From JAKFWF01 sp031365375 (GTDB lineage: Bacteria; Pseudomonadota; Alphaproteobacteria; Rhizobiales; Hyphomicrobiaceae): a stretch of 19,986 nt of DNA. How positions within the stretch are numbered: position 1 is the first letter of the stretch; the number at the start of each line of letters is the position of its first letter. Below, piece by piece: positions 1 to 8,027 of this stretch. The notes beneath the pieces are model-generated. The model made no database searches. It was not told the DNA's origin and saw only the letters and a program-made list of their open reading frames with translations. The position numbers and the translations under genes are program-made. The DNA is taken from positions 1 through 19,986 of the forward strand of contig JANLXZ010000449.1 of the NCBI GenBank assembly GCA_031365375.1, in the 5' to 3' direction.

Positions 1-224
1 GGGCGCATTCTACCGATGACGCAGGATGGCGGATGGCCTGTCGTCGATAAGCCGCCGGAGCCAGATCAACTCAAGCCCTCCCAGATTCGCCGGCCCAAGC
101 AACCGAACTGAACTCAATGTCTGCAGCTGAGAAATGCTGAAGTCACCGAGGCCACTCGCGATTGTGTCTTGCTGGCCCAAAGCGGAAACTCGAAACTGCG
201 ACTTCTTCGCTTCCCCCACCCCCA
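1..224. other. Left edge, no confident gene
   Basis: No gene can be supported here. On the minus strand an open frame of 71 codons begins with an ATG at 225-223 that overlaps the TGA stop of the flavin-reductase gene (TGATG) and ends with TAG at 12-10. The overlap would allow translational coupling. The peptide has no recognisable motif, membrane segment or family signature, so it is more likely chance reading than a gene. No hairpin followed by a T-run was seen, so the end of the upstream minus-strand operon is not defined. Confidence 0.4.
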
Positions 225-881
225 TCACCCCCGCACCGACTCCTGCACCACCTGCCCGTTGCTATCCACATCGGGTCGCGTGATCGTGAATGTCGTCTCG
301 GGCGTGACCACGGCGTAGTCCATGTAGCCGAGACGTGCGATCGGCTTCATCGCGGCGGTATCGACGATGCCGTCCTTGATGAAGCGGTCGTCGATATGGA
401 TGCCGACGATCTGGCCGATCACCAAATTGTAGCTATGATTGTAGCGGCCGGCACCGGGCAGCGCGACCGTTTGGAAATGCCGGCACTCCAATGCGACCGG
501 GCTCTCTTTCACGCGCGGCGGCTTGACCATTTTCGAGGCGATCGCGGTCAGGCCCGCCAAAGGAAACTCGTCGACGCCGTAGGGAACGGAGGCCGACGAC
601 ATATTCATATGAAAGCGCAAATCCCACGTCGCCATCGAGCAGACGAACTCGCCATTCTCCTCGATGTTCGTAAGGCTGTCCTTGATCCCAGCCGAGCCGA
701 AAACAACGTAGCCGGGTTTTTCACCGACCCCGTTGAAGAAGCTGTAGGGGGCGAGATTGCAGACGCCAGCATTGCTCACGGTCGAGATCCAGCCGATCGG
801 GCGTGGCACCAGTAGCGCCTTCAACGGGTCGTGCGGTAGGCCGTGGCGATTTTCGATGGCGTCGTAGAACATGGGTGTCAT
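225..881 (-). CDS. Flavin reductase family protein (FMN-binding split barrel)
   Basis: This protein (218 aa) belongs to the flavin-reductase-like/DIM6-NtaB family, which binds FMN in a split-barrel fold and either reduces flavin with NAD(P)H or acts as a flavoenzyme. The family hallmark is near the N-terminus: PRPIGWIST at residues 26-34, then NLAPYSFFN, which shapes the FMN phosphate site. Length is normal for the family. It lies 32 bp downstream of the nitroreductase on the same strand, so the two are probably cotranscribed. The ATG at 881 has no clear ribosome binding site. An ATG at 872 (protein beginning MFYDAIENRHG) has GCGGA upstream and resembles the usual start of homologues, so it may be the true start. 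Substrate is unknown. Confidence 0.85.
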   Translation of the reverse strand: MTPMFYDAIENRHGLPHDPLKALLVPRPIGWISTVSNAGVCNLAPYSFFNGVGEKPGYVVFGSAGIKDSLTNIEENGEFVCSMATWDLRFHMNMSSASVPYGVDEFPLAGLTAIASKMVKPPRVKESPVALECRHFQTVALPGAGRYNHSYNLVIGQIVGIHIDDRFIKDGIVDTAAMKPIARLGYMDYAVVTPETTFTITRPDVDSNGQVVQESVRG

Positions 882-913
882 CCGCTATGAGGGCTGGGAA
901 TGAAAAGTCGGCC

Positions 914-1507
914 TCAGCCGATCCAATGCGAAACGATCGAGGCGAGTGCGGGGCGATCGCGATCGGGCTGCTGCTCCGTCGCGGTGCCGATATAGACGAA
1001 ACCGGCCATGCGCTCGTTCTGCGCGAGACCGAGGCTCGCAATGATCATCGGGCTGTAGGAATACCATTCGGTCAGCCAACTTGTGCCATAACCCAAAGCG
1101 TTCGCCGCGAGACACATGTTCATGCAGACGGCTCCGCACGATAATTCTTGCTCCCATCGCGGTGCGCCCTTGGTCTCGACAATCCGGCTGACCACGCCAA
1201 CGACGACCGGCGCGCGCAGGAATCGGGTGCGCTCGGTTTCAAGCCTGAACTCGGACGGCGTCATCTCGTCTTCCGCCTTGCAGGCAGCGACCAGGGCCTG
1301 CCCAAATTTCTCGCGTGCCTCACCCGTAAAAAGCAGGAAGCGCCACGGCACCAGCTTCTTGTGATCGGGAACACGGGCCGCGGCAGTTAAGATCTGATCG
1401 AGCTCAGCATCGGTCGGTCCGGGGGCCATCATGGCGATCGGTTTGACCGAGCGACGACGCAAAAGCAGTTCGAGCGCCGCCCCGTTCTGCCTTGATATAG
1501 TGTTCAT
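914..1507 (-). CDS. Nitroreductase family protein (YdjA/TM1586-like)
   Basis: This is a 197-aa member of the FMN-dependent nitroreductase family, which reduces nitro groups, quinones or related acceptors with NAD(P)H, usually as a dimer in the cytoplasm. Visible family features are RRRSVKPI near residues 17-24 (FMN phosphate contact), the LDQILTAAARVPDHKKLVPWRFLLF segment typical of the YdjA branch, a CGAVCMNMCLAANALGYGTSWLTEW core, and a C-terminal GFVYIGTAT strand. The ATG at 1507 has a good GAGGG ribosome binding site about 8 bases upstream. It is the first gene of a likely two-gene unit with the flavin-reductase-like gene. The physiological substrate cannot be read from the sequence. Confidence 0.87.
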   Translation of the reverse strand: MNTISRQNGAALELLLRRRSVKPIAMMAPGPTDAELDQILTAAARVPDHKKLVPWRFLLFTGEAREKFGQALVAACKAEDEMTPSEFRLETERTRFLRAPVVVGVVSRIVETKGAPRWEQELSCGAVCMNMCLAANALGYGTSWLTEWYSYSPMIIASLGLAQNERMAGFVYIGTATEQQPDRDRPALASIVSHWIG

Positions 1508-1609
1508 CGTTCAACCCTCATCGATCAATCGGCTGTGTTCGGTCTCGCTAATGCAAAACGCCATGGTGTACAATCGAAGCCTGTGGATCCGTGGAGCAAT
1601 ACGAATCAG
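1508..1609. promoter_or_regulatory. Divergent promoter region, nitroreductase / VWA gene
   Basis: This 102-bp gap separates two divergently transcribed genes and must hold both promoters. A TACAAT at 1569-1574 on the plus strand is a fair -10 candidate for the VWA gene, but no convincing -35 element was found at 16-18 bases. No strong palindrome is present. Confidence 0.4.
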
Positions 1610-3601
1610 ATGTTGAGACGAATTGCGATTGGCTTGTTCATGGCGTCGGCATCGGGATGGGGCGCCTCGGCACAAGCCGCCGACGCTGCCACCACCGTCA
1701 TCGTGTTCGATGGCTCCGGCTCGATGTGGGGCCGCATGGGGACGAACGACAAAGACACCAAGTTTGCCGTCGCCCGCGAGGCGATCCGGCGCGCATTGCC
1801 TAAGCTTGCACCGCACACGCGTGTTGGCCTCGCAGCCTTCGGCCATCGACGCAAGGCCGACTGCAACGATACCGAAATCGTATTGACGCCAGAGCCGCTC
1901 GAGCCGGACAGAATCATGGCGCCACTGGAGAAGTTCAATCCGAAAGGCAAAGGGCCGCTGGTCGCCGCGATGAGGGAAGCTGCTAGCGCGCTATCGAAGG
2001 TTGCCGGCGCTTCGTCGATCGTGCTGATCCACGACGATCCGGACAACTGTTCACAGGACCCGTGTGCTGCGGCCGAGGATCTGGCGAAGATCAGTCCGAA
2101 GCTCGCAATCCACGTGATCAGTATCGGGCTGTCCAAATCAGACAGTCAGCGCATGGCTTGCGTTCCCCGCATTACCGGCGGCCGCTATTTTGATACGCAG
2201 GATGCGGCAAGCCTCGGCGTCGCCATCGAGGACGCTCTGAAACTCGCAAGCTTGGAAACAAAACCGCCGGCCGCTGGGACATCGGTGGCGGCAGAAGCAA
2301 AGCCGCTCGAAATTGCACCTCCCCCACCACCGGTACCGGTCGAAGATACCAGTCCGCCGGGCTTGAAATTATCCGCGACGTTGGGTCCCGGTGGACCGGC
2401 GGTACTGGTGCCGCTGAGCTGGAAGGTGCAACGCGTTAGTAACCCGGAAGGCACCCCGCCGATCGCGGCAACAAAATCAGCGACGCTGGATGTCGCGCTC
2501 GCCCCCGGATCGTATGTGGTCGACGTTCAGCATGGATTGGTTGCCGCCCGTCAAACCGTCGAGGTGAAGGCTAAGGGCAAAACGCGACTGGCCGTTGTTT
2601 TACAGGCCGGGGCGGTGCGGCTGTCGGCGAACTTGCAAAAAGGTATGCCGCCATTGGAGCAGGCGGTGTTCGCAATCTTCGAGGCAGCAACGGCGCAGTC
2701 GCAGCCGCGTGCGGTTTGGACGGGAGGGGCCGACGCGCCGCCGGTATTTTTGCCGATCGGAAACTATCGGGTAAGCGGCATGTTCGACCGCGCCAAAGCG
2801 GAACGCAACATTGTCGTGACGCCCGGCGCGATGATCGATTTGCCGCTGGCACTCGGGGCCGGCCGTCTTCGCGTGAAGGCGGTCGACAAGGACGCCGGAC
2901 CAGCGCTTGATCGGGTCACGTTTCGCGTTACCGAGGATGACGCCGACAGTGCCGACGGCCGGCGCGAGGTCGCCCGCTCGGCCGCAGCCGAGCCCGAGTT
3001 CACGTTGTCGGCCGGCACCTATTATCTGACAGCCCGATACGGCCAGGTCGAACTGCGCGAACGCGTGCTGGTCAACGCCGGTGACGACGTCGTGCGCACG
3101 CTTCTGTTGCCGATCAGCCGGCTCGCGCTGCAAAGCCGGCTCGCGGGCTCGGCAGCCGTGCTCGACAGCAACGTTTCGTATCGAATCGAACGGCTCGACG
3201 CCAAACAAGATGCAATTCAAACGCTACGCGCCGCGCCAAAGCTAGAGATGCCAGCGGGGCGTTACCGGATCGAGAGTCAGCTCGGCGGGCAAAATGCCCG
3301 GGTCACCCGCGAAATCGAGATAAAGCCCGGTGTGCCAGCAACCTTGGTTCTCGACCATACGGCGGCCAACATTCAGTTGAAAGTGGGGGGTGACGGGGCA
3401 CGCTCGCCGCTGGGTGACGTTGCGTGGGATGTACGCGATGCTCAGGATCGCAGCGTTTGGCAAACGGTTCAGGCTGAACCGCGGGCATTTTTGAACCCAG
3501 GGCGTTATAAGGTTGTCGCTGAGTCGCGATCGCGCAGGGGGCGTGCAGAAATCGAGGTCAAGGCCGGCGAGGTGCGTGTGGTCGAGGTTACCATGGAGTA
3601 A
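1610..3601 (+). CDS. Exported VWA-domain protein with five beta-sandwich-like repeats
   Basis: The start was set at the ATG at 1610 because the protein then opens with a classic signal peptide (MLRRIAIGLFMASASGWGASAQA, cleaved near residue 23); a GTG at 1535 would bury it. The mature 663-aa precursor has a von Willebrand A domain from about residue 28 to 215. The metal-ion-dependent adhesion motif is DGSGS at 34-38, and LIHDDPDNC takes the place of the usual LxTDGxExC loop; the nearby NCSQDPC carries two cysteines. A Pro-rich linker (APPPPPVPVEDTSPP) follows. The rest consists of five modules of about 82 residues, each with an L-x-x-G-x-Y-x-[VIL] signature near residues 297, 380, 465, 546 and 627. 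It probably acts in the periplasm or on the surface in binding or scaffolding. The next gene, 24 bp downstream, shares the modules. No enzymatic function is claimed. Confidence 0.85.
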   Translation: MLRRIAIGLFMASASGWGASAQAADAATTVIVFDGSGSMWGRMGTNDKDTKFAVAREAIRRALPKLAPHTRVGLAAFGHRRKADCNDTEIVLTPEPLEPDRIMAPLEKFNPKGKGPLVAAMREAASALSKVAGASSIVLIHDDPDNCSQDPCAAAEDLAKISPKLAIHVISIGLSKSDSQRMACVPRITGGRYFDTQDAASLGVAIEDALKLASLETKPPAAGTSVAAEAKPLEIAPPPPPVPVEDTSPPGLKLSATLGPGGPAVLVPLSWKVQRVSNPEGTPPIAATKSATLDVALAPGSYVVDVQHGLVAARQTVEVKAKGKTRLAVVLQAGAVRLSANLQKGMPPLEQAVFAIFEAATAQSQPRAVWTGGADAPPVFLPIGNYRVSGMFDRAKAERNIVVTPGAMIDLPLALGAGRLRVKAVDKDAGPALDRVTFRVTEDDADSADGRREVARSAAAEPEFTLSAGTYYLTARYGQVELRERVLVNAGDDVVRTLLLPISRLALQSRLAGSAAVLDSNVSYRIERLDAKQDAIQTLRAAPKLEMPAGRYRIESQLGGQNARVTREIEIKPGVPATLVLDHTAANIQLKVGGDGARSPLGDVAWDVRDAQDRSVWQTVQAEPRAFLNPGRYKVVAESRSRRGRAEIEVKAGEVRVVEVTME

Positions 3602-3625
3602 GCGCTGGCAGGTGGGTGTGAGGGT

Positions 3626-4669
3626 GTGAGGGCGGTCTGCAACACAAGGGTCATTGGAACATTGGCGGCGCAGCTGATCGCTGTAGCCGTTAGCGCTACT
3701 GCATGGGCTCAGCAAACGGCACCCCAAGCGCCGGCGACCGCTGCCAGCTCCTGGAGCACGAATGTACCCTTGCGCTCGACGATCCCGGATCAGCCCGTTC
3801 CGAAGGGCAATACCACCGTTGTTCCGCGCGCGAACGCGGCACCCTCCGCGCCACAATCTGCGGCAGCCGTCGCCGCCGGCATCGGTCAGCTCACCTTGCG
3901 CGCGATGTTGACCGACGACAGCCAGCCGATCGATCAAGGGATTATTTGGCGTGTTTATCAGGACAAGTCCGAGGCCGGAAATGGTGTGCCGGCGAAAGCT
4001 TCGCCCGCACGCAACAAGCTCGTGGTCGAGAGCCGTGTACCCGCGCCAACCCTTCGCCTGCCCGTTGGCGATTACCTAATCAATGCCGCATTCGGGCGCG
4101 CCAATATCACCCGCCGCTTATCGGTAAAGCAGGGCGATATGCCGCCTGAACGGTTCGTGCTCAACGCCGGTGGTTTGCGGCTTGCAGCGCTCGTTGCCAA
4201 CGGCGAACCGGCGCCACCGAATACCATCATGTTCGAAGTGTTTTCCGACGAGCGCGACCAATTCGGCAATCGTGCCAAGATCCTTGGCGGAGCCCGACCC
4301 GGATTGGTCATCCGATTGAACTCCGGGATCTACCAATTGGTCTCGACCTATGGCGATGCGAATGCGGTGGTCCGCACCGACGTTACTGTCGAAGCGGGCA
4401 AACTCACCGAGGCGACGGTCGCCCATGCGGTCGGCAAGGCAACGTTCAAACTGGTGATGCGTGCCGGTGGCGAAGCGCTCGCCGATACCCAATGGCAGAT
4501 CACGACGGTGCAGGGCGACATCGTAAAAGAAAGCGTCGGAGCACTGCCGATCCACATGCTCGCGCCCGGCAGTTACGTCGTCAACGCAACCTCTCAGGGG
4601 CGCACGTTCCGCCGCGAATTCACGCTGCAGCACAGCGAGGCGCTGCAGGTCGAGGTGGTGGTCCAGTAG
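3626..4669 (+). CDS. Exported repeat protein, paralogous to the C-terminal half of the VWA protein
   Basis: This 347-aa protein has no family I recognise by name. It has a signal peptide (hydrophobic stretch at 9-26, cleavage likely after AWA at 28) and a low-complexity Ala/Pro/Gln-rich linker to about residue 85. Three modules like those of the preceding VWA protein follow, with signatures LPVGDYLI near 144, LNSGIYQL near 230 and LAPGSYVV near 311. The VWA domain is absent. The GTG start at 3626 is the only one that retains the signal peptide; GAGG lies only a few bases upstream. The 24-bp gap after the VWA gene implies cotranscription, so the two products probably act in the same envelope structure. 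The gene ends 6 bp from the convergent mutA stop. Function is unknown. Confidence 0.8.
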   Translation: MRAVCNTRVIGTLAAQLIAVAVSATAWAQQTAPQAPATAASSWSTNVPLRSTIPDQPVPKGNTTVVPRANAAPSAPQSAAAVAAGIGQLTLRAMLTDDSQPIDQGIIWRVYQDKSEAGNGVPAKASPARNKLVVESRVPAPTLRLPVGDYLINAAFGRANITRRLSVKQGDMPPERFVLNAGGLRLAALVANGEPAPPNTIMFEVFSDERDQFGNRAKILGGARPGLVIRLNSGIYQLVSTYGDANAVVRTDVTVEAGKLTEATVAHAVGKATFKLVMRAGGEALADTQWQITTVQGDIVKESVGALPIHMLAPGSYVVNATSQGRTFRREFTLQHSEALQVEVVVQ

Positions 4670-4675
4670 ACCGGC

Positions 4676-6646
4676 TCAGGTGGGCTCTATGCCTAGGGAC
4701 GTGTGCAGCTGCTGCAGTGCTGCGATCACATCCTGACCTGCGAACACGAACTGATCGATACCGGCGGCATCGAGTGCGGCCTTGTTCGCGCCGGGTTTGC
4801 CGGCGAGCAAAACTGCGGCAGCACCCGCGGACTTCAAAGCCATTGCGGTTGCCTCGGCCAGTAGGTCGTAGGTCGCATCGGATCCGCAAATGCAGGCAAC
4901 CGATGCGCCGCTTGCGGCAAAGGCGGCACTCGCATCGCTGGATGATGTGAAACCGTCGTTCGAAATGACGTCGATCCCACCGGCTGCGAGCAAATTGGCG
5001 ATCCAACTCGCGCGCGCACCAAATTCGGCCAATGTTGCGAGGTTCGCGAGGAACACGCGCGGCCGTTTTCCCGATGCCGTCGTTGCCGCATCCGCTGCAT
5101 CGCGGAGCCGTTCGAAGGGCTGCGAAAAGCGCTGGATCACGAGCGGGATATTTTCGACGTTCGCCGGCGAGGGTCGCAATACGCCGGCGCGCGAACCGCC
5201 ATTCGCAAAATGTTTTACGAGGTCGTCGAAAGCCAACGCCGTCGATCCTGATGAAAGCGTTTGTGCGCTAGACGAAAAATCGGGAGCGCTCGCCAGCACG
5301 TTGGCAGACACCTCGGCGAGGCTCGGAAATTCAGACGTGCCGGTAATCGGGCTGCGGCGATTGGCGATGTCCGTGCAGCGGGCTTTGCTGATCGCAGCGA
5401 TCCGCGCTTGAAGAGCGCCCTTTGTCAGGCACTCGACGAGCCCGCCTTCGCGCTCGATTTCTTGGAATAACTCCCAGGCCTTCGCGCACAGTTGATCGGT
5501 CAATGCCTCGATTGTGCCTGAACCGGCGGCCGGATCGGCAACGCGCCACAGGTTTGTTTCTTCCTGCAACACCAATTGCGTATTTCGGGCGATGCGCCGG
5601 GCAAGCAGATCCGGCAAACCCAATGTCAGCGTATGTGGCAGTATGGCAATGGAATCCGCACCACCGGTGGCGGCGGCGAAGGTCGCGAGCGTGGCGCGCA
5701 GCATATTCACCGCCGGGTCGCGACGGGTCATCATGCGCCACCCGGTCTCGGCGTGAATTGAGATTGGGCGGGATGCGACGCTGGATGCGCCTTCGACGCG
5801 CTGCCATAATCGACGCAACGCGCGCAGCTTTGCGATCCCCGCAAACTGGTCGGCGTCGACGGCGATCGTCCAAGATAAAGCGGCGAATGCGTCGGCAACT
5901 GGCATGCCATTGCTTTCGAGGGCGCGCGCATAGGCGATGCCACCAGCCAATCCGGCGGCCAGTTCCTGAGCCTCGGAGGCGCCTGCCTCGCTGAAAGTGC
6001 GCAAATCGCAGGTGATGAATGGACCCTGATAATCGCGCGCTTTGAGGGATGTGATGGCTTGCGTCAGAAGTCGGCCGGTTTCAACCCACGAGGCGCCCAT
6101 TGCACCGGTGACGGCCATTACGCCGATCGGATCCAACCCAAAATTGACCGACAGCCGGGCCGGATTATGATTTCGGCGCTCGATGAGGGCTGCCACCAGC
6201 GCCGCGTCGATGTGCCCTGCCGGCGATGGTTCGATGCGAAGCTGGATCAAATCCAACATGACATCGGACAGGTTCGCATCGAGCGCGTCGACGCCGTCCA
6301 CAGTCATGCCAAATCCGCGGGCGGTGTGACTGCCGGCGAATACCAGCGCCAACCCATCGGCGCCGCCTTCCAGGTCGGAGGCTGCCAAAGCCGCTGCGTC
6401 CGCAGGTTTGGGATGGTCGACGCGGACGGTAATGCCCCACGGCGCGCCAGCGCCGGCTCCGGCCAGCATGACGGCATCCAACCGCTGCCCATAAATCGGC
6501 TCGATTTCGAGCCCATCGTAAGTTTTCGAGACGAGCCGCCGGAAATCGCCGCCTTTCAACGTTTTCGTTACAAGTGCCAGCCAATCCTCGTGACTGGACG
6601 AGCGGAATCCTTCGCTCAGAGATGGCATTGGATGCGTTGTGGTCAT
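4676..6646 (-). CDS. mutA: Methylmalonyl-CoA mutase small (beta) subunit
   Basis: This 656-aa protein matches the small, non-catalytic subunit of heterodimeric methylmalonyl-CoA mutase, which interconverts methylmalonyl-CoA and succinyl-CoA with adenosylcobalamin bound to the large subunit. The N-terminal part shows WLALVTKTLKGGDFRRLVSKTYDGLEIEPIYGQ, then a TIM-barrel-like mutase domain. The C-terminal domain, from about residue 528 (RVFLANLATLAEFGARASW), is Rossmann-like but lacks the DxHxxG cobalamin-binding motif, as expected for MutA. The start is set at the ATG at 6646 (MTTTHPMPSLSEGF), because a longer frame from 6739 adds an unlikely N-terminus. The catalytic partner mutB is not adjacent: the gene downstream is convergent and the one upstream divergent. 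pccB of the same pathway is 1.5 kb away. Confidence 0.9.
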   Translation of the reverse strand: MTTTHPMPSLSEGFRSSSHEDWLALVTKTLKGGDFRRLVSKTYDGLEIEPIYGQRLDAVMLAGAGAGAPWGITVRVDHPKPADAAALAASDLEGGADGLALVFAGSHTARGFGMTVDGVDALDANLSDVMLDLIQLRIEPSPAGHIDAALVAALIERRNHNPARLSVNFGLDPIGVMAVTGAMGASWVETGRLLTQAITSLKARDYQGPFITCDLRTFSEAGASEAQELAAGLAGGIAYARALESNGMPVADAFAALSWTIAVDADQFAGIAKLRALRRLWQRVEGASSVASRPISIHAETGWRMMTRRDPAVNMLRATLATFAAATGGADSIAILPHTLTLGLPDLLARRIARNTQLVLQEETNLWRVADPAAGSGTIEALTDQLCAKAWELFQEIEREGGLVECLTKGALQARIAAISKARCTDIANRRSPITGTSEFPSLAEVSANVLASAPDFSSSAQTLSSGSTALAFDDLVKHFANGGSRAGVLRPSPANVENIPLVIQRFSQPFERLRDAADAATTASGKRPRVFLANLATLAEFGARASWIANLLAAGGIDVISNDGFTSSSDASAAFAASGASVACICGSDATYDLLAEATAMALKSAGAAAVLLAGKPGANKAALDAAGIDQFVFAGQDVIAALQQLHTSLGIEPT

Positions 6647-6835
6647 ATCAACGGCTCTACAACTGCTGGGTGACGTGGCTTGAATGTGCAATGCACCATC
6701 ATCACACCAGCGTTTCAGGTCAATGGTTATGACAAACACTTTCAGTTGGCGCGGAAGACGATTGTTTCGACCGATCGACAGTAATATGACAGAACCCGAA
6801 ATACGGGACCGGCTGAGCTATTCGAGGGCAGATGG
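6647..6835. promoter_or_regulatory. Divergent promoter region, mutA / L,D-transpeptidase
   Basis: This 189-bp gap drives two divergent genes. It holds a perfect short palindrome, GTGCA-A-TGCAC, at 6686-6696, about 40 bases upstream of the mutA start, and a TAATAT at 6782-6787 that could serve as a -10 element for the transpeptidase gene, though with no good -35 partner. The GAGGG at 6824-6828 is the ribosome binding site of the transpeptidase gene. No cobalamin riboswitch was recognised. Confidence 0.4.
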
Positions 6836-7591
6836 ATGTGTGTGAGTGAAATTGTCCGGTCGGTGGGAGCGCGGCTTTTAAGCAGCCTCATCGCCATCGT
6901 GTTGGTTACTGGCCCGACCACGGCGAAACCCGATGCTGTGCCGATCGATCTGGGATATCCGGCGGGCTCCGTCGTGATCGTCAATTCCGAACGTAAAGTT
7001 TATTACGTGATCGGACCAGGCACGGCGATCCGATACGGCGTCGCCGTCGGCAAGGCATCCGAATTATGGACGGGCCGCACATTCGTGTCCGACAAGAAAG
7101 TCGATCCCAAGTGGATTCCGGTCGACGGCACCGACCCGGTCGAAGGCGGCGACAGTTCAAACCCTCTCGGCAAGCGCGCTTTGTATCTCGATTGGTCACT
7201 GCTCCGCATTCACGGCACGCCGTCGCGCGGCTCTATCGGTAGCGCGGTGTCGAACGGTTGCATCCGCATGCTCAACGAAGATGTGATGGACCTGTTCGAG
7301 CGCGTTCACGTCGGCGCGCCGGTGTTTGCGATCAACTCGCGTAAGGATGCGGGCGCATTCAAGACTGCCAAGGTCGGTGATTTCGTCTACGTCAATCCCG
7401 ATGTCCGCCGCGATGCCAAGGAGGAGGAGAGTGAAGCCCAGGTTGCCAGGGCTGAGCCGATCGAGCGCGAACGCCGGCCCGCAAGGCCATCATCGAGTTG
7501 GCGCGAATACAACCCGCAACCCTATTACCAGCCGTACCCGCGCCGTTACCGCGAGTATCCGCCCGCATATGGCCCGAGCTTTTGGGATTGA
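6836..7591 (+). CDS. L,D-transpeptidase, YkuD family
   Basis: The 251-aa product carries the YkuD catalytic domain that makes 3-3 cross-links in peptidoglycan or attaches proteins to it in the periplasm. The signature runs from His126-Gly127 through SNGCIRM, with Cys142 as the predicted catalytic nucleophile and Arg144 in place. A signal peptide or anchor covers about residues 12-30 (LLSSLIAIVLVTGPTTA). The domain starts with VVIVNSERKVYYVI and includes the usual PLGKRALYLDW. After about residue 190 the protein turns charged and then rich in Tyr, Pro and Arg, a tail outside the catalytic domain. Start ATG 6836 has GAGGG seven bases upstream. A small membrane protein gene follows 43 bp later. 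Which of cross-linking or anchoring it performs is not visible. Confidence 0.92.
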   Translation: MCVSEIVRSVGARLLSSLIAIVLVTGPTTAKPDAVPIDLGYPAGSVVIVNSERKVYYVIGPGTAIRYGVAVGKASELWTGRTFVSDKKVDPKWIPVDGTDPVEGGDSSNPLGKRALYLDWSLLRIHGTPSRGSIGSAVSNGCIRMLNEDVMDLFERVHVGAPVFAINSRKDAGAFKTAKVGDFVYVNPDVRRDAKEEESEAQVARAEPIERERRPARPSSSWREYNPQPYYQPYPRRYREYPPAYGPSFWD

Positions 7592-7634
7592 GATCCGTTT
7601 TGGTGACTTTGTCTTGGGTTAATGGGAGAGTGCG

Positions 7635-8027
7635 ATGACGACGTGGTGGGCGGATTTCGGCCGCGATAGCTTGATTGCCGGCGTTATAGCGGGCCTGATC
7701 GTGGCATTGATCTCGCTGTGGCATCGCAACTACGCGGTCAAACGCGGGAAGCCTTCACCCGCGCGGCATGGCCTACTGTTTGCATTCGACTTCCTCAAGA
7801 CGGTAAGCTTTTTCACGCTTGCTTTGACGCTGAGCGCAATGGCCGCCGAAAAGATGATCCCGCGCAGCCTGATGTGGTACTTGGTGATCTTGATGTCGAT
7901 CGCTGTGATCGCCGCCGTCCTGCTTGGCCAGTTTGCCAAGGAGCGGATCAAACGCGACGCCAAAGTAACCCCAACCGCCACACCGCTGGACAAGAGCCCG
8001 GGGGACGCGGGCAAGTCGGCCTCATAA
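7635..8027 (+). CDS. Small membrane protein of unknown function
   Basis: No family was recognised. The 130-aa product has three predicted membrane segments, near residues 12-28 (LIAGVIAGLIVALISLW), 46-67 (GLLFAFDFLKTVSFFTLALTLS) and 79-98 (LMWYLVILMSIAVIAAVLLG). A basic loop (RNYAVKRGKPSPARH) lies between the first two. The C-terminal tail of about 30 residues is hydrophilic, with Lys, Pro and Ser. The ATG at 7635 has GGGAGAG upstream at good spacing, which supports real translation. It lies 43 bp after the L,D-transpeptidase gene on the same strand and about 110 bp before pccB, so cotranscription with the transpeptidase is the better guess and a role at the cell envelope is possible. Confidence 0.7.
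   Translation: MTTWWADFGRDSLIAGVIAGLIVALISLWHRNYAVKRGKPSPARHGLLFAFDFLKTVSFFTLALTLSAMAAEKMIPRSLMWYLVILMSIAVIAAVLLGQFAKERIKRDAKVTPTATPLDKSPGDAGKSAS

Noticed and set aside
10..228. Possible 71-codon minus-strand gene coupled to the flavin-reductase stop by TGATG
   Set aside because: No recognisable motif; the stop/start overlap alone is weak evidence and occurs often by chance.
162..815. Long open frame on the plus strand opposite the flavin-reductase gene
   Set aside because: It lies antisense to a gene with clear family motifs; its translation is rich in His, Arg and Asp with no family signature, typical of a shadow frame in GC-rich DNA.
2600..3220. 206-codon minus-strand open frame inside the VWA gene
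   Set aside because: The plus strand encodes a signal peptide, VWA motif and regular repeats through this stretch; the antisense reading has no recognisable features.
6647..6835. Possible cobalamin riboswitch before mutA
   Set aside because: MutA belongs to a B12-dependent enzyme, so this was looked for, but no B12-box-like sequence or riboswitch fold was seen and the gap is short.
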